Source: Mycolicibacterium sphagni (GTDB lineage: Bacteria > Actinomycetota > Actinomycetes > Mycobacteriales > Mycobacteriaceae). Taken from it: a DNA stretch of 64,000 nt. The stretch covers positions 1 to 64,000 of the forward strand of contig NZ_NOZR01000010.1 in NCBI RefSeq assembly GCF_002250655.1, given 5' to 3'. Below, piece by piece: positions 60,216 through 64,000 of the stretch (its first letter is position 1; every line of letters starts with the position of its first letter). The translations under genes were made by a program, and so were the position numbers. The notes beneath the pieces are model-generated. The model did no database searches, had not been told where the DNA came from, and saw nothing but the letters and a program-made list of their open reading frames with translations.

Positions 60216-61486
60216 TGCGGCTTCTCGTCGTGTCGATCGGGCTCGGTCAGAGCAGCAATAGCCACGCTGGCGGACGTGATTCGGATTACCCCGTGCCCGC
60301 CAGAATTACCGGTGAGTGGATCTTGCGTCCAACCGCTGGGAGCTGCCTGGCTGGTGGGCGTGACCGTGTCGGTGACGGTCTGCTCGACGGGCTTATTCTC
60401 CTTGCGGTCGCGATCGGCCAGCACGATCAGGATGGCGCTGATGATGGCCAGGGCACCGAGCACACCCGCGGCCCACAACAGGGCCCGCTGTCCCGAGGAG
60501 AACGTGCGCCGCGGTGGCGCCGGACGGTGGCTGCCGGTGTTGACCCGCGGGCGCATCCCGGTAGCCGGCGGCGCCGGCAGGCGGGGCGAACTACCGGGGA
60601 TCGAGGCCGGGGTCGCGCGGATGGTCGGTGACGAGTTGGGCCGCGGCGGCCGGCGGCCGGCGCGTACCGCTGCCACGGCGTCGGCGAACTGCCCTCCGTT
60701 GCGATACCGCATGCCCGGGTTCTTCACCAGGGTGATTTCGATCAGTTCGCGCACGTTGGGCGGCAGGTCGGCCGGCAGCGGGGCGGGCGTCTCCTTGATG
60801 TGTTTCATCGCCACGGTAAGCGCGCCGTCACCGACGAACGGCCGCTTACCCGAAACCGCTTCGTAGCCAACAACTCCCAGGGCGTAGACATCACTGGCCG
60901 CGGTGGCGTCGTGGCCGAGGGCCTGCTCGGGCGCGATGTACTGGGCGGTGCCCATCACCATCCCCGTCTGGGTGACAGGGGCGGCGTCGACGGCTTTGGC
61001 GATACCGAAGTCGGTGAGTTTCACCTGACCGGTCGGTGTGATGAGGATGTTGCCGGGCTTGACGTCGCGGTGCACCAGGCCGGCGGCGTGGGCCACCTGC
61101 AGGGCGCGGCCGGTCTGCTCGAGCATGTCCAAGGAGTGCCGCAGCGACAGGCGCCCGGTGCGTTTGATCACGGAGTTCAGCGGTTCGCCGTTGATCAGTT
61201 CCATCACCAGGTAGGCGGTGCGACCCTCACCGTCCATATCGGTCTCGCCGTAGTCGTGCACGGCGGCGATGCCGGGGTGGTTGAGCATGGCGACGGTGCG
61301 GGCCTCGGCGCGGAACCGTTCGACGAATTCGGGGTCGGAGGAGAACTCCTGCTTGAGCACCTTGACCGCTACCCGGCGTCCGAGCCGACTGTCGACGGCC
61401 TCCCATACCTGGCCCATACCGCCGGTGGCGATCAGCCGCTGCAGGCGATACCGGCCTGACAGCGTCACTCCCACGCGCGGGCTCAT
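60212..61486 (-). CDS. pknA: Serine/threonine kinase PknA
   Basis: A 424-residue kinase: [46 protein letters not shown] (~336-356) and a short outer tail. Works with PknB on division and wall proteins. The ATG lies in the third copy of the 35-bp repeat; GAGG-like sequence in each repeat can act as ribosome site, and translation is likely coupled through the mini-ORFs to pbpA. Confidence 0.95.
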   Translation of the reverse strand: MSPRVGVTLSGRYRLQRLIATGGMGQVWEAVDSRLGRRVAVKVLKQEFSSDPEFVERFRAEARTVAMLNHPGIAAVHDYGETDMDGEGRTAYLVMELINGEPLNSVIKRTGRLSLRHSLDMLEQTGRALQVAHAAGLVHRDVKPGNILITPTGQVKLTDFGIAKAVDAAPVTQTGMVMGTAQYIAPEQALGHDATAASDVYALGVVGYEAVSGKRPFVGDGALTVAMKHIKETPAPLPADLPPNVRELIEITLVKNPGMRYRNGGQFADAVAAVRAGRRPPRPNSSPTIRATPASIPGSSPRLPAPPATGMRPRVNTGSHRPAPPRRTFSSGQRALLWAAGVLGALAIISAILIVLADRDRKENKPVEQTVTDTVTPTSQAAPSGWTQDPLTGNSGGHGVIRITSASVAIAALTEPDRHDEKPQ

Positions 61487-61521
61487 TGCTCGCCTCGCTT
61501 CGCTCGACTTCGGAGGCTCAT
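61483..61521 (-). CDS. 12-codon mini-ORF 2 upstream of pknA
   Basis: [12 protein letters not shown], with its TGA overlapping the pknA ATG (AATGA). It would pass ribosomes straight to pknA. Confidence 0.5.
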   Translation of the reverse strand: MSLRSRAKRGEQ

Positions 61522-61556
61522 TGCTCGCCTCGCTTCGCTCGACTTCGGAGGCTCAT
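61518..61556 (-). CDS. 12-codon mini-ORF 1 upstream of pknA
   Basis: Same 12 residues as mini-ORF 2, with its TGA overlapping the ATG of mini-ORF 2. GTG at 61592, overlapping the pbpA stop, is in frame with it, so coupling can run from pbpA through both to pknA. Confidence 0.5.
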   Translation of the reverse strand: MSLRSRAKRGEQ

Positions 61557-61588
61557 TGCTCGCCTCGCTTCGCTCGACTTCGGGTGGC

Positions 61589-63064
61589 TCACGAGGCCCC
61601 CTGTAATGCCGCGGCAATCGTGGCCCGCCCGACCGGTGCGGCCACCGATCCGCCAGTGGCCGACAGGCGGTCACCACCATTTTCGATCAGCACAGCAACC
61701 GCCACCTTGGGGCTCTGAGCCGGCGCGAAGGCGATGTACCAGGCGTGCGGCGGGGTGTTGCGGGGGTCGGTACCGTGCTCGGCGGTGCCGGTCTTGGATG
61801 CGATCTGCACGCCGGGGATCGCCCCTTTCTGCTGGGTCATCTGCTCGGCGCCGATCATCAAATCTGTTAGCTTAGCCGCCACCTGTGGCGAAACGGCCCG
61901 TCGCTGCTCCTGCGCCGACGCGGTACTGATGTTGGACAAGTCGGGTCCCTTGAGACTGTCCACCAGGTAGGGCTGCATCATCACACCGGAATTGGCGATC
62001 GTCGCCGCCACCAACGCGTTCTGCAAGGGTGTCACCGCCACGTCTTTCTGACCCATGCTCGACATCCCCAGTGCGGCGGCGTCGGTCATGGGACCGATGG
62101 TCGATTCCGCCACCTCCAACGGGATCGGTGCTGGTGGGCTGTCGAACCCGAAAGCCTGCGCCGTGCTTCGCAGGGCATCGGCACCCACCCGGATACCCAG
62201 TTCGACGAAGGCTGTATTGCAGGATCGGGCGAAAGCCTCCCGCAGAGATGCTGTGGGTCCGCTGCCACACGGTGTTCCGCCGTAGTTCTCCAAGGTGGCG
62301 GTGCTGTTTGGCAGCTGAATCTGCGGCGCGCTGGTGAGCTGGTCGTTATCGGTCACCCCGGACTGCAGTGCCGCCGCGGTGGTGATCACCTTGAAGGTCG
62401 ATCCCGGCGGGAACGTCTCGGAGATGGCGCGGTTGGTCAGCGGGGAGGCCGGGTCGTCGCGCAGCTGCTGCCAGGCGGTGCCCTGTTCCTCCGTGTCGTG
62501 GGTGGCCAGCAGATTCGGGTCGTACGACGGTGACGACACCATCGCCAGGATCTTGCCGGTGGACGGCTCGATGGCTACCACCGAGCCACGGCAGCCGCCG
62601 GTGCAGCCCTGTTGCAGCGCCTCCCAGGCGGCCTGCTGAATGCGCGGCACGATGGTGGTATCGACGTTGCCGCCGCGCGGGTCGCGGCCGGTGAAGAAGT
62701 CAGCCAGTCGTCGCCCGAACAACCTCTGGTCGGAGCCGTTGAGGATGCCGTCCTCGGCCCGCTCCAATCCGGTGCTGGAGTAGCGCAGCGAGTAGAACCC
62801 GGTAATCGGCGCGTACACATAGGGATTCGGGTACACCCGCAGGAACCGGTAGTGCCCGCTGGTGGACACCGAATACGCCAGCAGCTGGCCGCCTGCGGTG
62901 ATCTGGCCGCGCTGGCGCGAATATTCGTCGAGCAGCACGCGCTGATTGCGCGGATCGGCACGCAGACCGTCGGCGCGGAAGACCTGGGTGATGGTCGCGT
63001 TGAACAACAGCAGCACGATCAACGCCATGATCATCACCGATATGCGACGCAGTGAAGTGTTCAT
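61589..63064 (-). CDS. pbpA: Penicillin-binding protein PbpA
   Basis: A 491-residue class B PBP transpeptidase with a signal-anchor (~8-26), a dimerisation domain and the transpeptidase motifs PPGSTFKVI (SxxK), SCNT (SxN) and KTGTAE. It works with RodA and is controlled by PknB. The start overlaps rodA by four bases. Confidence 0.95.
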   Translation of the reverse strand: MNTSLRRISVMIMALIVLLLFNATITQVFRADGLRADPRNQRVLLDEYSRQRGQITAGGQLLAYSVSTSGHYRFLRVYPNPYVYAPITGFYSLRYSSTGLERAEDGILNGSDQRLFGRRLADFFTGRDPRGGNVDTTIVPRIQQAAWEALQQGCTGGCRGSVVAIEPSTGKILAMVSSPSYDPNLLATHDTEEQGTAWQQLRDDPASPLTNRAISETFPPGSTFKVITTAAALQSGVTDNDQLTSAPQIQLPNSTATLENYGGTPCGSGPTASLREAFARSCNTAFVELGIRVGADALRSTAQAFGFDSPPAPIPLEVAESTIGPMTDAAALGMSSMGQKDVAVTPLQNALVAATIANSGVMMQPYLVDSLKGPDLSNISTASAQEQRRAVSPQVAAKLTDLMIGAEQMTQQKGAIPGVQIASKTGTAEHGTDPRNTPPHAWYIAFAPAQSPKVAVAVLIENGGDRLSATGGSVAAPVGRATIAAALQGAS

Positions 63065-64000
63065 ACCCGCTCGATCACCTCGGTACTAGAGGCCGCGATG
63101 GACGCGTGCGGGTTGGTCATGATCGGGCGCCGGGCGGCGTGGGAGATCTTCACCAGGATCGCCAGCAGCAGGTAGTTGGCCACCAGTGACGAGCCGCCGT
63201 AGGACATCCACGGTGTGGTGAGTCCGGTCAGTGGGATCAAACCGGTGACGCCGCCGACGACGATGAACAGCTGGATCGCCAGGGTGGACGCCAGGCCGGC
63301 GGCCAGCAGTTTCCCGAAGCTGTCTCGCACGGCGATCGCGGTGCGCAACCCCCGCACGATCACGATCGTGTACAGCATCAGCACCCCGGCGAGGCCGACC
63401 AGGCCCAGCTCCTCGCCGATCGCGGCGGTGATGAAGTCCGTCGACGCGGCCGGCACGGTGCCCGGTTGCCCGTTGCCCAGCCCGGTGCCGAAGATGCCGC
63501 CGGTGGCGAAGCTGAACTGCGACTGCACCATTTGATAGCCGGCGCCCTCCGGGTCGCCGAAGGGGTCCATCCAGGTCTGAACCCGGACGCGGACGTGGCC
63601 GAACAGGTAGTAGGCCACCACACTGCCCGCGGCGAACAGGGTCAGGCCGATCACCACCCAGCTGAACCGCTCGGTGGCGATGTAGACCATCACCAGGAAC
63701 GAGGCATACAGCAACAGCGAGGTGCCCAGGTCCTTCTCGAAGACCATGACGCCGACGGAGACGATCCAGGCCACTAGAAGCGGAGCCAGATCACGCGGCC
63801 GCGGCAGGTCGGCGCCCAGGAAATGTTTACCTGCACTGGTGAACACGTCACGCTTGGCCACCAGCACGGCGGCAAAGAAGGTCAACAGCAGAATCTTCGA
63901 GAATTCAGCTGGCTGAATGCTGAAGCCCGGCAACCGAATCCAGATCTTGGCGCCGTTGGTCTCCGAGTATTGGGCGGGCAGCAGTGCCGGAATCGCCAGC
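63061..64000 (-). CDS. rodA: Peptidoglycan glycosyltransferase RodA (5' end outside window)
   Basis: SEDS-family polymerase; the N-terminal part lies beyond the window, so it is partial here. C-terminal helices and the motifs [39 protein letters not shown] [13 protein letters not shown] and [16 protein letters not shown] (the SEDS signature region) are visible. It polymerises glycan strands with PbpA. Orthologue of Rv0017c. Confidence 0.95.
   Translation of the reverse strand, partial: LAIPALLPAQYSETNGAKIWIRLPGFSIQPAEFSKILLLTFFAAVLVAKRDVFTSAGKHFLGADLPRPRDLAPLLVAWIVSVGVMVFEKDLGTSLLLYASFLVMVYIATERFSWVVIGLTLFAAGSVVAYYLFGHVRVRVQTWMDPFGDPEGAGYQMVQSQFSFATGGIFGTGLGNGQPGTVPAASTDFITAAIGEELGLVGLAGVLMLYTIVIVRGLRTAIAVRDSFGKLLAAGLASTLAIQLFIVVGGVTGLIPLTGLTTPWMSYGGSSLVANYLLLAILVKISHAARRPIMTNPHASIAASSTEVIERV

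Larger units (their letters stand above)
61481..61583 (-). repeat. Three 35-bp tandem repeats at the pbpA-pknA junction
   Basis: Units at 61481-61515, 61516-61550 and 61551-61583 (the last truncated by two bases). Each carries CAT (ATG on the minus strand) and the palindrome-like CGCTTCGCTCG. The period is not a multiple of three. Seems inserted into a GTGAGC overlap between pbpA and pknA, since GTGAGC still begins the unit on one side and ATGAGC on the other. Confidence 0.9.

Overview
The window is the replication-origin region of a fast-growing mycobacterium (Mycolicibacterium-type). The evidence is high GC, the gene order jag-yidC-yidD-rnpA-rpmH / dnaA / oriC / dnaN-gnd-recF-dciA-gyrB-gyrA, and many proteins that read as orthologues of M. 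tuberculosis Rv3906c-Rv3924c and Rv0001-Rv0017c. The gnd gene between dnaN and recF and a serine at the GyrA quinolone position fit a rapid grower. Rv numbers are from memory of the M. tuberculosis genome, not from a search.

Left part (1-8 kb): a block equivalent to Rv0039c-Rv0036c, which in M. tuberculosis lies on the other side of oriC, followed by a two-gene signalling unit: a SUOX-fold lipoprotein and a membrane GGDEF-EAL protein. From 7.3 to 26 kb comes the left flank of the origin: a Ca-repeat protein, pcnA, mutT4, a large secreted membrane protein, murJ with its pseudokinase, sigM with a shortened rsmA, trxB-trxA, cwlM, an acetyltransferase-like gene, parB-parA with two perfect parS sites, rsmG, jag, yidC, yidD, rnpA and rpmH. 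From 26 to 38 kb: dnaA, oriC, dnaN, gnd, recF, dciA-like, gyrB, gyrA, a DUF3566 protein, tRNA-Ile, a 39-codon gene and tRNA-Ala.

A 15.5-kb integrative element (38447-53910) sits in the 3' half of tRNA-Ala(UGC), bounded by identical 48-bp att repeats. It has an integrase, a divergent repressor/excisionase switch, a replication module (DnaB-N-like protein plus a DUF3631 ATPase whose 3' end carries a ten-copy 9-bp iteron-like array), a run of translationally coupled small genes and a terminase small subunit. It has no recognisable large terminase, portal, capsid or tail gene. That is the layout of a phage satellite (PICI-like). Its right half is cargo: a minimal P450-like protein, duplicated gene pairs around an AbiTii-domain protein, and a kinase / RNase H-fold-like / degenerate phosphoribosyltransferase / winged-helix module. 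These look like candidate anti-phage systems. Just outside attR is a decayed third att-like site, a sign of earlier occupancy.

Right part (54.8-64 kb): cwsA, ppiA, a PH-domain protein, crgA, a DUF881 protein, pabA/trpG and the pknB-pknA-pbpA-rodA wall-growth operon. The pbpA-pknA junction holds a threefold 35-bp repeat forming two coupled 12-codon mini-ORFs, like a miniature MIRU. Many host genes here belong to one network: PknA/PknB control CwlM, the MurJ pseudokinase, CwsA/CrgA and PbpA/RodA to set peptidoglycan synthesis and septation, while ParAB/parS and DnaA/oriC organise replication and segregation.
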